Below, piece after piece: positions 17,719 to 28,228 of a DNA stretch of 37,293 bases. The stretch lies in NCBI GenBank assembly GCA_900316255.1, contig ONCI01000008.1, positions 1 through 37,293 on the forward strand, read 5' to 3'. Made by a program: the position numbers and the translations under genes. Each line of letters opens with the position of its first letter. The stretch's first letter is position 1. The notes beneath the pieces are model-generated. The model worked only from the letters and a program-made list of their open reading frames with translations, ran no database searches and was not told the DNA's origin. The DNA is from an uncultured Eubacteriales bacterium. GTDB lineage: Bacteria; Bacillota; Clostridia; Oscillospirales; Oscillospiraceae.

Positions 17719-17931
17719 ATGGAAACCATTGCGATCAATACCGAATTCATCAAGCTGGACGCGCTGCTGAAATACGCGGCGCTGGTGGGTACCGGCGGCG
17801 AGGCGAAGATGGCCATCGCCGAGGGCCTGGTCAAGGTCAACGGCGAAGTCTGCACCATGCGGGGCAAGAAGATCCGCCCGGGGGACACCGTGGAATTTGA
17901 CCGCTTCTCCCTGCAGGTAACGGCGGAATGA
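17719..17931 (+). CDS. yaaA: S4 domain RNA-binding protein YaaA (RlbA)
   Basis: A 70-residue protein that is a single S4-type RNA-binding fold. It shows [20 protein letters not shown] (11-30), the GLVKVNGEV turn (36-44) and [13 protein letters not shown] (48-60), as in other stand-alone S4 proteins encoded between dnaN and recF. The family has been linked to ribosome assembly, but the role is not firmly set. The AAGGAAGG ribosome site lies within the 3' end of the preceding repeat element. Its TGA overlaps the recF ATG by 4 bp, so it is translationally coupled to recF. Confidence 0.93.
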   Translation: METIAINTEFIKLDALLKYAALVGTGGEAKMAIAEGLVKVNGEVCTMRGKKIRPGDTVEFDRFSLQVTAE

Positions 17932-19028
17932 GAGTGCAGCGCATCGCACTGAACGGCTTTCGCAATTACGAGTGGGAGACGGCGGAATTTGACCCCGGCA
18001 CCAACGTGATCTGCGGACCCAACGCCCAGGGCAAGACCAATCTGCTGGAAGCGGTATACATGCTCTCCTGCGGAAAGAGCTTCCGAACCCGCTTTGACCG
18101 GGAGCTCATCGGCTTCGGCTACAGTGAGGGCCAGATCCTGGGAGAAGTGTTCAGCCACGACCGGGATCAGACCGTGGATATCCGGATGCGGACGGGGCAG
18201 AGCAAGCGTATCACCGTAAACGGCGTGAAAAAGACCGCTTCCGAGCTTTCGGACACGGTGAACGTGGTGCTCTTCTGCCCGGACGACCTGAATCTTATCA
18301 AGGAGGGCGCGGCGGTGCGGCGGCGCCTGCTGGATAACGCCATCTCCCAGATCCGCCCCCGCTACGCGGAGATTTTGACAGAGTTCAACAAGCTCTACGA
18401 GCACAAGACCCGCATTTTGAAGGACTGGCGGGAGAAGCCCAGTTTGCTGGAGACCCTGGATGAGTTTTCCGACGGCATGGCACGGGCCTCGGCCCAGCTG
18501 ATCCGCTATCGGGCGGCCTACACGGCCCGGCTCAATCAGACCGCGCCCCCCATCCACCGGGACTTTTCCGGCAAGGGGGAGGAGCTCTCCATCGCCTATC
18601 AGACGGTGAGCAGCGTGAAGGACCCTTTCGCTTCGGCAAGGGAGATCTATTACGACATCTGCGATCACCAGGAGCGGCACCGCCAGGCGGAGCTGGACAG
18701 CGCCCAGTGCCTCACCGGCGCCCACAAGGACGACCTGGACATCCAGATCAACGGCCGCTCCGCCCGGAGCTTTGCCTCTCAGGGCCAGACCCGCACCGCC
18801 GCCCTCTCCATGAAGCTGGCCGAGCGGGAGATCCTGCAGGCGGAAACCGGGGACATGCCCATCCTGCTGCTGGACGACGTGCTCTCGGAGCTGGACCAGA
18901 AGCGGCAGGAATTCGTCCTGAACCGCATCGGCGGGGGTCAGACTCTGATCACCTGCTGCGAGGACGCGGAGATCTCCAAACGCACCGGCGGCAAGGTGCT
19001 GCTGGTGGAAAAGGGGAAGATCCGGTGA
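17928..19028 (+). CDS. recF: DNA replication and repair protein RecF
   Basis: SMC-like ATPase that, with RecO and RecR, helps load RecA at single-strand gaps. The 366-residue product has Walker [10 protein letters not shown] (30-38), the NGFRNYE segment after the first strand, a short coiled-coil/helical middle, the [16 protein letters not shown] signature region (about 285-300) and Walker [14 protein letters not shown] (about 311-323). Length is typical. It overlaps yaaA by 4 bp and its stop overlaps the GTG start of remB, so yaaA-recF-remB form one translation unit. Confidence 0.97.
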   Translation: MRVQRIALNGFRNYEWETAEFDPGTNVICGPNAQGKTNLLEAVYMLSCGKSFRTRFDRELIGFGYSEGQILGEVFSHDRDQTVDIRMRTGQSKRITVNGVKKTASELSDTVNVVLFCPDDLNLIKEGAAVRRRLLDNAISQIRPRYAEILTEFNKLYEHKTRILKDWREKPSLLETLDEFSDGMARASAQLIRYRAAYTARLNQTAPPIHRDFSGKGEELSIAYQTVSSVKDPFASAREIYYDICDHQERHRQAELDSAQCLTGAHKDDLDIQINGRSARSFASQGQTRTAALSMKLAEREILQAETGDMPILLLDDVLSELDQKRQEFVLNRIGGGQTLITCCEDAEISKRTGGKVLLVEKGKIR

Positions 19029-19294
19029 AATTCATTCATCTTGGCAAGGGGACCCTGGTGCGGGACGATGAGATCCTGGGCATTTTTGACCTGGACATCA
19101 CCTCCCAGAGTCATCTGACACGAAAATTCCTTTCCCTGGCGGACAAGTCCGGGAAGGTCATCAACGCGGCGGAGGATCTGCCCAAATCCTTCGTTCTGTG
19201 CGAGCAGCGGGGCGAGATCCGGGTCTATCTGAGCCAGATGGCCAGTGCCACCCTCCTGAAACGGGCGGAGGAGCGGACCCAGGTCACAGATTAA
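19025..19294 (+). CDS. remB: Extracellular matrix regulator RemB (YaaB, DUF370 relative)
   Basis: The 89-residue product starts (GTG) [20 protein letters not shown] and matches the RemB/YaaB family found between recF and gyrB in Firmicutes. In Bacillus subtilis RemB affects expression of biofilm matrix genes; the role here is not known. The GTG start at 19025 overlaps the recF TGA, and AAGGGGAAG precedes it within the recF end. No ATG in this frame gives a better N-terminus. The longer same-frame opening from 18707 lies within recF and is a shadow. A short GC hairpin and T-run (19307-19326) separate it from gyrB. Confidence 0.88.
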   Translation: MKFIHLGKGTLVRDDEILGIFDLDITSQSHLTRKFLSLADKSGKVINAAEDLPKSFVLCEQRGEIRVYLSQMASATLLKRAEERTQVTD

Positions 19295-19306
19295 GTATAC
19301 TACAAG

Positions 19307-19326
19307 CCGGAGACATTCCGGTTTTT
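19307..19326 (+). terminator. Weak terminator-like hairpin before gyrB
   Basis: CCGGA (19307-19311) pairs with TCCGG (19317-19321), followed by TTTTT. The stem is only 5 bp. It sits directly before the gyrB Shine-Dalgarno and may be an attenuator or a partial terminator. Confidence 0.35.
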
Positions 19327-19336
19327 CGGAGGAACT

Positions 19337-21268
19337 ATGGCAGACATTACGGAAAAAGTAACCCAGGAATATGACGCCTCTCAGATCCAGGTGCTGGAGG
19401 GACTGGAAGCGGTGCGCAAGCGGCCGGGCATGTATATCGGCTCCACCTCTTCCTCGGGCCTGCACCACCTGGTGTATGAGATCGTGGACAACTCCATCGA
19501 CGAGGCCCTGGCGGGCTTCTGTACCCATATCGAGGTCAGCATCGAGGAGGGGGACATCATCCGCGTCAGTGATAACGGACGCGGCATCCCCGTGGACACC
19601 CAGGAGCAGACCGGCAAGAGCGCTCTGGAGGTGGTCTTCACCGTGCTGCACGCCGGCGGCAAGTTCGGCGGCGGAGGCTACAAGGTCTCCGGCGGCCTCC
19701 ACGGCGTGGGCGCCAGCGTGGTCAACGCCCTGTCCGAGTGGCTGGAGGTCCGGGTCCACAAGGACGGCAAGATCCATGAGATGAAGTTCTCCCGGGGCGA
19801 CATCACCCAGCCCATCACCGTGGTGGGCGAGACAGAGCGCACCGGCACCGAGGTCCGCTTCAAGCCGGACCCGGAGATGTTCGACGACACGGTCTACGAC
19901 TATGAGATCCTGCACACCCGCATGCGGGAGCAGGCCTTCCTCAACGGCGGCCTCACCATCACCCTGGAGGACAAGCGTCCCGGCCAGGAAAAGAGCGAGA
20001 CCATGTGCTACGAGGGCGGTATCCGGGAGTTCGTCCGCTACCTGAACAAGCACAAGAACCCCATCCACGAGGAGGTCATCTACCTCTCCGGTGCCAAGGG
20101 GGACGCCATCGCCGAGATCGCCCTGCAGTATAACGACGGCTACAACGAGACCCTGGTCTCCTTTGCCAACGACATCCACACCCCCGAGGGCGGCATGCAC
20201 GAGACCGGCTTCAAGACGGCTCTGACCCGTGTCATCAACGCCTACGGCCAGAAGAACAACATCATCAAGGGCGACGACAAGGTCTCCGGCGAGGACGTGC
20301 GGGAGGGCATCTCCGCGGTCATCTCCGTGAAGCTGCCCGAGGCCCAGTTCGAGGGCCAGACCAAGCAGAAGCTGGGCAACGCCTATATCCGCACCCTGGT
20401 GGACGGCATCATGAACGAGCAGCTCTCCGTGTATTTCGAGGAGCATCCCCAGGTGGCCAAGGCCATCCTGGAGAAGGCCATGATGGCAAACCGTGCCCGG
20501 GAGGCCGCCCGGAAGGCCAGAGAGTCCGTCCGGAGAAAGACCGGGCTGGAGAGCGGGCAGATGCCCGACAAGCTGCAGGACTGCAACGAGCGGGACCCCT
20601 CCCTGTGCGAAATCTACATCGTGGAGGGCGACTCCGCCGCCGGCTCCGCCATCCAGGGACGGGACAGCCGCTTCCAGGCAATCCTGGCCATGTGGGGCAA
20701 GATGCTGAACGTGGAGAAGGCCCGGGCGGACAAGATCTACGGCAACGACAAGCTCTATCCCCTGATCGTGGCCCTTGGCGCCGGCATCGGGGACGAGTTC
20801 AACATGGATAAGCTCCGCTACCACAAGATCATCATCATGGCCGATGCCGATGTGGACGGCAGCCATATCCGCACCCTGCTGCTCACCTTCTTCTTCCGAT
20901 ACATGCGCCCCCTCATCGAAAACGGCTACGTCTACTCCGCGGTGCCGCCCCTCTACAAGCTGCAGCGGGGCAAACAGCAGCGGGTGGCCTATTCCGACGA
21001 GCAGCGGGACCAGATCAGCGCGGAGATGCGTGGCGAGAACCCCAACGTGAAGATCGACATCTCCCGCTTCAAAGGTCTGGGCGAGATGGACCCCCACGAG
21101 CTGTGGGAGACCACCATGGACCCGGAAAAGCGCTCCCTGCGCCGCATCACCCTGAACGACGCCATCCTGGCCGACCAAGTCTTCACCGTGCTCATGGGCG
21201 AAGAGGTGGAGCCCCGCCGGGACTGGATCGAGCAGAACGCCAAGTATGTGGTGAACCTTGATATTTAA
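19337..21268 (+). CDS. gyrB: DNA gyrase subunit B
   Basis: ATPase subunit of DNA gyrase (A2B2), which introduces negative supercoils. The 643-residue product has the GHKL ATP-binding motifs [13 protein letters not shown] (48-60), DNGRGIPV (79-86) and [15 protein letters not shown] (119-133), a transducer domain, and the toprim motifs EGDSAAGSA (about 430) and [16 protein letters not shown] (about 504). The toprim segment reads [16 protein letters not shown] where many bacteria have AILPLRGKILNVEKA. A CGGAGGAAC ribosome site precedes the ATG. gyrA follows after 100 bp that hold an inverted repeat. Confidence 0.97.
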   Translation: MADITEKVTQEYDASQIQVLEGLEAVRKRPGMYIGSTSSSGLHHLVYEIVDNSIDEALAGFCTHIEVSIEEGDIIRVSDNGRGIPVDTQEQTGKSALEVVFTVLHAGGKFGGGGYKVSGGLHGVGASVVNALSEWLEVRVHKDGKIHEMKFSRGDITQPITVVGETERTGTEVRFKPDPEMFDDTVYDYEILHTRMREQAFLNGGLTITLEDKRPGQEKSETMCYEGGIREFVRYLNKHKNPIHEEVIYLSGAKGDAIAEIALQYNDGYNETLVSFANDIHTPEGGMHETGFKTALTRVINAYGQKNNIIKGDDKVSGEDVREGISAVISVKLPEAQFEGQTKQKLGNAYIRTLVDGIMNEQLSVYFEEHPQVAKAILEKAMMANRAREAARKARESVRRKTGLESGQMPDKLQDCNERDPSLCEIYIVEGDSAAGSAIQGRDSRFQAILAMWGKMLNVEKARADKIYGNDKLYPLIVALGAGIGDEFNMDKLRYHKIIIMADADVDGSHIRTLLLTFFFRYMRPLIENGYVYSAVPPLYKLQRGKQQRVAYSDEQRDQISAEMRGENPNVKIDISRFKGLGEMDPHELWETTMDPEKRSLRRITLNDAILADQVFTVLMGEEVEPRRDWIEQNAKYVVNLDI

Positions 21269-21269
21269 T

Positions 21270-21342
21270 TTGTAGGGGGCGGCCTCCCGGACGCCCCGAA
21301 AAATATGAAATAGCGGGCCGTCGAGGACGCCGGCCCCTACAA
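21270..21342. repeat. TTGTAGGGG...CCCCTACAA inverted-repeat element between gyrB and gyrA
   Basis: A 73-bp element with 9-bp perfect terminal inverted repeats (21270-21278 and 21334-21342), followed inwards by GCGGCC- and GCCGG-rich blocks. It belongs to the same GTAGGGGC family as 3769, 33113 and 33203. No coding capacity. Confidence 0.75.
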
Positions 21343-21368
21343 TAAAAACCTCACTTCCGGAGGATTAT

Positions 21369-23876
<2,508 letters not shown>

Positions 23877-23885
23877 GAAAATCGG

Positions 23886-23940
23886 AAAGGGGGAGAACGG
23901 CGTGAAAAACGGAAACGGGAAACGCTCTCTCCCCTTTTTT
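23886..23940 (+). terminator. Intrinsic terminator after gyrA
   Basis: AAAGGGGGAGA (23886-23896) pairs with TCTCCCCTTT with one bulged G. A T-run ends at 23940. The loop is long, with ACGG/CGGAAACGGG sequence. Confidence 0.6.
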
Positions 23941-23996
23941 GCAGCCTGATATAAAAGCTGAGCGGAAAGGCTTCTGGGAGCCGGAAAGGAGAACAT

Positions 23997-24368
23997 ATGG
24001 AAGGCCTTATCGTATTGATTTTGCTGTTTTGGATCCTGCCAGCTGTGATCAAAAAGCTGAAGAGCAAGGGCGAAAGCACGCAGAAAAAGAGCAGCCCGGC
24101 TGCCAGACCCACCACGGCGCCCCGGCGCACCCCCACGGTGGAGCTGCACCGTCCCGCTCCCTCCATGAAGCGGCCCGCGTCCAGCGTCGCCCACCGGGAC
24201 TTCTCCGCCCCGGAGGCGGCCTGCATCGTCTGTGAGCAGACGGGGGAGGACCATTTTCAGCGGGACAAGGTCCGGCGTCTGGCCCAGCTGGAGGACTGGC
24301 TGAAGATCGGCCTCATCGACCGGGCCGAATACCGGGTGCTGAAGGACCGCTACGAGCGGGGAATCTGA
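23997..24368 (+). CDS. Small membrane-anchored protein with SHOCT-like C-terminus
   Basis: The 123-residue product has one N-terminal transmembrane helix (MEGLIVLILLFWILPAVI), a basic Ser/Pro/Thr-rich linker (about 20-70) and a C-terminal helical hairpin. The segment RLAQLEDWLKIGLIDRAEYR followed by VLKDRY (about 93-118) has the spacing and the L..L...G.I...E(Y/F)...K motif of SHOCT-type domains. The middle ACIVCEQTGEDHF has two cysteines in a CxxC-less CIVC arrangement. AAAGGAG supplies the ribosome site. I do not recognise a specific family; SHOCT is an inference from pattern. No catalytic motif is present. It may localise a partner at the membrane. Confidence 0.7.
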   Translation: MEGLIVLILLFWILPAVIKKLKSKGESTQKKSSPAARPTTAPRRTPTVELHRPAPSMKRPASSVAHRDFSAPEAACIVCEQTGEDHFQRDKVRRLAQLEDWLKIGLIDRAEYRVLKDRYERGI

Positions 24369-24487
24369 AAAAGAGAAGAGTGAAAAGAGAAGAGTGAAGA
24401 GTTAGGGTATGCCGCGCAGCGGCACAGATCATAATGATCCCCAAAGGGGATATCACAACTTTTCTCTTTTCACACTTCTCTTTTCAC
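24368..24487. repeat. GAAGAGTGAAAAG-type inverted-repeat element upstream of rnhA
   Basis: The left arm (about 24370-24403) is built of AGAAGAGTGAAA units. The right arm (24457-24487) is its inverse, AACTTTTCTCTTTTCAC plus ACTTCTC. Between them are three hairpins: GCCGC/GCGGC (24411-24423), GATC/GATC (24427-24439) and ATCCCC/GGGGAT (24437-24451). No coding capacity. The element ends 20 bp before the rnhA ATG. Confidence 0.7.
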
Positions 24488-24507
24488 GCATTACAAAGGT
24501 ATTGATT

Positions 24508-24945
24508 ATGAAAACAGTCGAACTGTACACCGACGGGGCTTGCAGCGGGAATCCCGGGCCCGGCGGCTGGGGCGCGATCCTGCGCTATAACGGGGTGGAA
24601 AAGGAGCTCTCCGGCGGGGAGGCCATGACCACCAACAACCGCATGGAGCTCACCGCTGTGATCCAGGGCCTGCTGGCCCTAAGGGAGAGCTGCGTAGTGG
24701 AGCTCTGGTCGGACTCCAAATACGTGATCGACGCCCTGGAAAAGGGCTGGGCCTGGGGCTGGCGGAAAAAGGGCTGGATCAAAAGCGACAAAAAGCCCGC
24801 GCTGAACCCGGACCTCTGGACCATGCTGCTGGACCTCTGCAGCCAGCATGAAATGCACTATCACTGGGTCAAGGGCCACGCCGACAACGCATTCAACAAC
24901 CGCTGCGACGCCCTCGCCGTGGCGGAACGGGAGAAATTTGCATGA
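24508..24945 (+). CDS. rnhA: Ribonuclease HI
   Basis: Degrades RNA in RNA-DNA hybrids. The 145-residue product has the four-acid active site Asp9 ([11 protein letters not shown]), Glu47 (NNRMELTAV), Asp69 ([10 protein letters not shown]) and Asp134 (NRCDALAV), plus the catalytic-loop His124 in VKGHADN. A basic handle ([13 protein letters not shown], 81-93) is present. The start at 24508 has only an AAAGG ribosome site; a longer frame from 24409 runs through the repeat element and is rejected. Its stop overlaps the ABC transporter start by 4 bp, so the two are translationally coupled. Confidence 0.96.
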   Translation: MKTVELYTDGACSGNPGPGGWGAILRYNGVEKELSGGEAMTTNNRMELTAVIQGLLALRESCVVELWSDSKYVIDALEKGWAWGWRKKGWIKSDKKPALNPDLWTMLLDLCSQHEMHYHWVKGHADNAFNNRCDALAVAEREKFA

Positions 24946-26678
24946 ACTATCACGACAGGCCCTTAAAGCTCTTCATCCAGTATATCGGCCACCACAAAAA
25001 GCTCTTTGCCATCGACATGGCCTGTGCCCTGGCGGTGGCGATCATCGACCTGGTGTTCCCCTACGTGTCCCGCCAGTCCATGTACCGCTTCCTGCCGGAC
25101 AAGCTCTTCACCACCTTCTTTGTGGTGATGGGCGTCATGATCGCGGCCTATTTCCTGAAGGCGCTGCTCTATTACATCATCACGGTGCTTGGCCACAAGA
25201 TGGGCGTGCTCACCGAGGCGGACATGCGCCGGGACCTCTTCACCCACATGCAGGATCTCTCCTGCTCCTTCTTTGACAAGAACCGCACCGGCGTGCTGCT
25301 GAGCCGGGTGGTGAGCGACCTGTTCGAGGTGACGGAGTTGGCCCACCACGGGCCGGAGAACGTGATCATCTGCTCCCTCACCATCCTGGGCTCCCTCATC
25401 ATCATGTTCACCCTTCAGTGGCAGCTGGCCCTGGTGCTGGCCATCGTGCTGCCCCTCACCCTCTGGTTCACCCTGAGCCAGCGCTTCCGTATGCGCAGCG
25501 CCAACGTGGAGGTCAAGCGCAAGACCGCCGAGATCACCGCCGCCATCGAGAGCAGCATCTCCGGCGTGCGCACTGCCAAGGCCTTCGCCAACGAGGACAT
25601 GGAGGTGGAGAAGTTTGACTCCGCCAACGCCGTCTTCAAGGGCGCCAAGGTGGAATACTACCGCTCCATGGGCCTGTATATGAGCGGGATGGAGTTCACC
25701 ACCGGGGTGCTGCAGGTGCTGGTGATCACCGTGGGCGGCCTGCTCATCATGGCAGGGCGGATGGACTATGTGGATCTGGTGACCTTCACCCTCTACGTCT
25801 CCACCTTCGTCTCTCCCCTGCGGAAGCTGGTAATGTTCGCGGAGCAGTACATGCAGGGCGCGGCGGGCTTCTCCCGCTTCCTGGAGATCATGCGCACCGA
25901 GCCCGAGATCCAGGACGCTCCCGACGCGGAGGAGCTGGGCCCCATCCGGGGACAGATCGATGTGAACGATGTGAGCTTCCATTACGACAACGGGGTCCCG
26001 GTGCTGAGCCACATCGACCTGCACATCGCCCCGGGAGAATGCTTTGCCGTGGTGGGCCCCTCCGGCGGCGGCAAGACTACCCTCTGCCAGCTGATCCCCC
26101 GCTTTTACGATGTGTGCGAGGGCAGCATCACCGTGGATGGCAGGGATGTGCGCGCGGTCACCCAGCGCTCCCTGCGCCGGAACATCGGCATCCTGCAGCA
26201 GGACGTGTTCATGTTCGCAGGCACCGTCCGGGACAACATCCGCTACGGCCGGCCCGACGCCACGGACGAGGAGATCGTGGAGGCCGCGCGCCGGGCGGAG
26301 ATCCATGACGAGATCATGGCCATGCCGGAGGGCTACGACAGCTACATCGGCGAGCGGGGCGTGATGCTCTCCGGCGGGCAGAAGCAGCGCCTCTCCATCG
26401 CAAGGGTCTTTCTCAAAAACCCCAAGGTGCTGATCCTGGACGAGGCCACCTCCGCCCTGGACACCGTCACCGAGCAGCGGATCCAGAAGTCCCTGGACGA
26501 GCTGAGCGTGGGGCGCACCACCATCATCATCGCGCACCGGCTCTCCACCGTGCGGCATGCCGACTGCATCGCCGTGGTGGAGGGAGAACATATCATCGAG
26601 CTGGGCAGCCATCAGGAACTGATGGCTAAAAACGGCGCCTATGCCGCGCTGTGCAGAGCCCAGAATCTGGAGGGTTAA
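24942..26678 (+). CDS. ABC transporter, fused permease/ATPase (exporter, type IV)
   Basis: Half-transporter expected to work as a dimer, exporting lipids, drugs or peptides. The 578-residue product has a six-helix membrane domain (about 15-310) and a nucleotide-binding domain. The latter has Walker [10 protein letters not shown] (about 373-381), a Q-loop [14 protein letters not shown], signature LSGGQKQR (about 476-483), Walker [13 protein letters not shown] (about 497-508) and the H-loop IIAHRLSTV. All ATPase residues are intact. It is the second gene of the rnhA-ABC-GNAT-HAD run. No substrate can be assigned, and no partner half-transporter is adjacent. Confidence 0.93.
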   Translation: MNYHDRPLKLFIQYIGHHKKLFAIDMACALAVAIIDLVFPYVSRQSMYRFLPDKLFTTFFVVMGVMIAAYFLKALLYYIITVLGHKMGVLTEADMRRDLFTHMQDLSCSFFDKNRTGVLLSRVVSDLFEVTELAHHGPENVIICSLTILGSLIIMFTLQWQLALVLAIVLPLTLWFTLSQRFRMRSANVEVKRKTAEITAAIESSISGVRTAKAFANEDMEVEKFDSANAVFKGAKVEYYRSMGLYMSGMEFTTGVLQVLVITVGGLLIMAGRMDYVDLVTFTLYVSTFVSPLRKLVMFAEQYMQGAAGFSRFLEIMRTEPEIQDAPDAEELGPIRGQIDVNDVSFHYDNGVPVLSHIDLHIAPGECFAVVGPSGGGKTTLCQLIPRFYDVCEGSITVDGRDVRAVTQRSLRRNIGILQQDVFMFAGTVRDNIRYGRPDATDEEIVEAARRAEIHDEIMAMPEGYDSYIGERGVMLSGGQKQRLSIARVFLKNPKVLILDEATSALDTVTEQRIQKSLDELSVGRTTIIIAHRLSTVRHADCIAVVEGEHIIELGSHQELMAKNGAYAALCRAQNLEG

Positions 26679-26680
26679 GC

Positions 26681-27250
26681 ATGCTGAACATCCGAAAAGG
26701 CGGGCACCGGGACCTGGAACGCTGGTACAACATGTTCGAGGTGGATTTTGACGAGAGGGAGCTGCTGCCCAAGCTGGGGCTCCATACCGCCATCTCCAAG
26801 GGGGACGCGGAGCTGCTCATCATCTACGATGAGGACAGCAAGCTGGAGCTGGCCTATGCCCTGGTCCTCTGCCGCAATGTCTACGGCTATGTGCTGCTCA
26901 AATACTTCGGCGTGCTGCCCTGGTACCGGGGCAAGGGCATCGGTCTGCAGGCCATGCGCATGCTCAACAAGCGCTACGCCGAGACCCAGGGGATCCTGGC
27001 GGAGATCTCGGTCTTCGACCCCGAGGACACCGAGACCCGGCGCAAGCTCAACAAATACTTCTCCCGCTTCGGCTATGAGCCCCTGAACTGTGACTATCGC
27101 CTGGGCGGGGCGGAGGCGGACCTGCTGATCAAGCCCATCAAGGGCGCGGCCGAAATCGCCCCGGTGGCGGACCGGGTGATCCGGGACTTCTACTCCCGGG
27201 TGATCGGCCCCACAAAGTTTGCCAGAATGGTGGAGATCCGGGTCAAATGA
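26681..27250 (+). CDS. GNAT-like N-acetyltransferase family protein
   Basis: The 189-residue product contains the acetyl-CoA-binding pattern of GNAT proteins: strands ELLIIYDEDSKLELAYALVL, then YVLLKYFGVLPWYRGKGIG (78-96) with the RGKGIG pyrophosphate loop, and the following helix LQAMRMLNKRYAE. The substrate is unknown. The last ~60 residues (KGAAEIAPVADRVIRDFYSR) are not a standard GNAT part. The start at 26681 follows GGAGG; a longer frame from 26651 overlaps the transporter end and is rejected. It lies 2 bp after the ABC gene and overlaps the HAD gene by 4 bp. Confidence 0.75.
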   Translation: MLNIRKGGHRDLERWYNMFEVDFDERELLPKLGLHTAISKGDAELLIIYDEDSKLELAYALVLCRNVYGYVLLKYFGVLPWYRGKGIGLQAMRMLNKRYAETQGILAEISVFDPEDTETRRKLNKYFSRFGYEPLNCDYRLGGAEADLLIKPIKGAAEIAPVADRVIRDFYSRVIGPTKFARMVEIRVK

Positions 27251-27915
27251 GCGGGAACAAGGCTGTGCTGTTCGATATGGACGGCGTGATCTTCGATTCC
27301 GAGCGGGCAGTGCTGGCGGTGTGGCGGGAGCTGGCCGCGGAGCAGGGCCTTCCCGGGATCGGGGAGGTCTTTCTCCAATGTGTGGGCACCAACAAACGCC
27401 GCACGGAGGAGATCCTCCTGGCGGCCTACCCCAGCTTGGACTTCCGGGCCTTCGACGGGGAGGTGCGCCGCCGCTTCCGGGCCAGATACGACGGGGGAAG
27501 GCTCCCGGTGAAGCCCGGGACGGAGCAGATCCTCCGCGCCCTGCGGGAGAGAAAGCTTCCCCTGGCCCTGGCCTCCTCCACGGACAGCGCCGTGGTCCGC
27601 CGGGAGCTGGAGGAGGCGGGGCTGCTGGGCTATTTCGACGCGGTGATCGGCGGGGACCAGGTGCATGTCTCGAAGCCCAACCCGGAGATCTTCCTCCTGG
27701 CGGCCAAGGCCCTGGACGCCGCGCCCGAGGACTGCTTTGTCATCGAGGACAGCTTCAACGGCATCCGGGCCGCCCGGGCCGCGGGCATGCATGGCGTGAT
27801 GGTGCCGGACCTGCTCCCCCCGGACGGGGAGATGGAGCGGCTGGCAGAGGTGATCCTGCCGGACCTCAACGCGGCGGAAGAATATATAATAGGAAGAGTG
27901 ACAGGGGATGCCTGA
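27247..27915 (+). CDS. HAD superfamily hydrolase (beta-phosphoglucomutase/phosphatase type)
   Basis: The 222-residue product has the complete HAD motif set: FDMDGVIFDSE with nucleophile Asp10 and acid Asp12, Ser110 (LALASS), Lys143 (SKPNPEIF) and the Asp/Glu motif EDSFNGIRAA (167-176). A helical cap lies between motif I and II (about 18-85), as in phosphoglycolate phosphatase and beta-phosphoglucomutase relatives. The substrate is likely a small phosphorylated sugar or nucleotide, but it cannot be named. Its ATG overlaps the GNAT stop by 4 bp. It is the last gene of the rnhA run; a GC hairpin (27904-27924) overlaps its end. Confidence 0.88.
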   Translation: MSGNKAVLFDMDGVIFDSERAVLAVWRELAAEQGLPGIGEVFLQCVGTNKRRTEEILLAAYPSLDFRAFDGEVRRRFRARYDGGRLPVKPGTEQILRALRERKLPLALASSTDSAVVRRELEEAGLLGYFDAVIGGDQVHVSKPNPEIFLLAAKALDAAPEDCFVIEDSFNGIRAARAAGMHGVMVPDLLPPDGEMERLAEVILPDLNAAEEYIIGRVTGDA

Positions 27916-27950
27916 GGCGTCCCCTGTCGCTTCCAGCGACGCAACGGGGA

Positions 27951-28134
27951 AATTCGGAATTGTGGGAAACGAGAAACACCTCCCCTGAGCAAGGGGAGGT
28001 GGCACGGCGCAACCCCCGCAAGCGCCGTGACGGAAGGGTTGTATAATCGGTCCTGATAGAGCGATCTGAGACAAGGGAACGACCCCTCAGTCCCAGTGTG
28101 CGCACTGGGACAGCTCCCCTTGCGCAGGGGAGCT
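27951..28134. repeat. Cluster of intergenic hairpin elements upstream of mfd
   Basis: The 313-bp gap 27916-28228 holds no gene. It contains AATTCGGAATTG (27951-27962, also at 15991), CACCTCCCCT/AGGGGAGGTG (27977-28001), GGCGC-N-GCGCC-type pairs near 28005-28030, TCCCAGTG/CACTGGGA (28091-28110) and AGCTCCCCT/AGGGGAGCT (28112-28134). The last pair plus GACAGCTCCCC matches the element at 17651-17699. The mfd promoter follows at 28191. Confidence 0.7.
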
Positions 28135-28190
28135 TACAAGGAATGGGCAACGGGACGATCCCCTCAGTCTCCGCCTTTCCCGAAATTCTG

Positions 28191-28219
28191 TTGCCCTTGC
28201 GGGAAAAGTCTGTTATAAT
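28191..28219 (+). promoter_or_regulatory. Sigma-A promoter of mfd
   Basis: TTGCCC (28191-28196), a 17-nt spacer and TATAAT (28214-28219). The mfd ATG begins only 10 nt after the end of the -10, so the transcript would be leaderless or nearly so. Confidence 0.7.
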
Positions 28220-28228
28220 ACCCGCATT

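Noticed and set aside
18938-21178. 746-codon minus-strand frame opposite recF-remB-gyrB
   Set aside because: Antisense shadow of well-conserved genes, with no ribosome site and no recognisable domain.
24963-26612. 549-codon minus frame opposite the ABC transporter
   Set aside because: The ABC motifs on the + strand are complete; this is a shadow.
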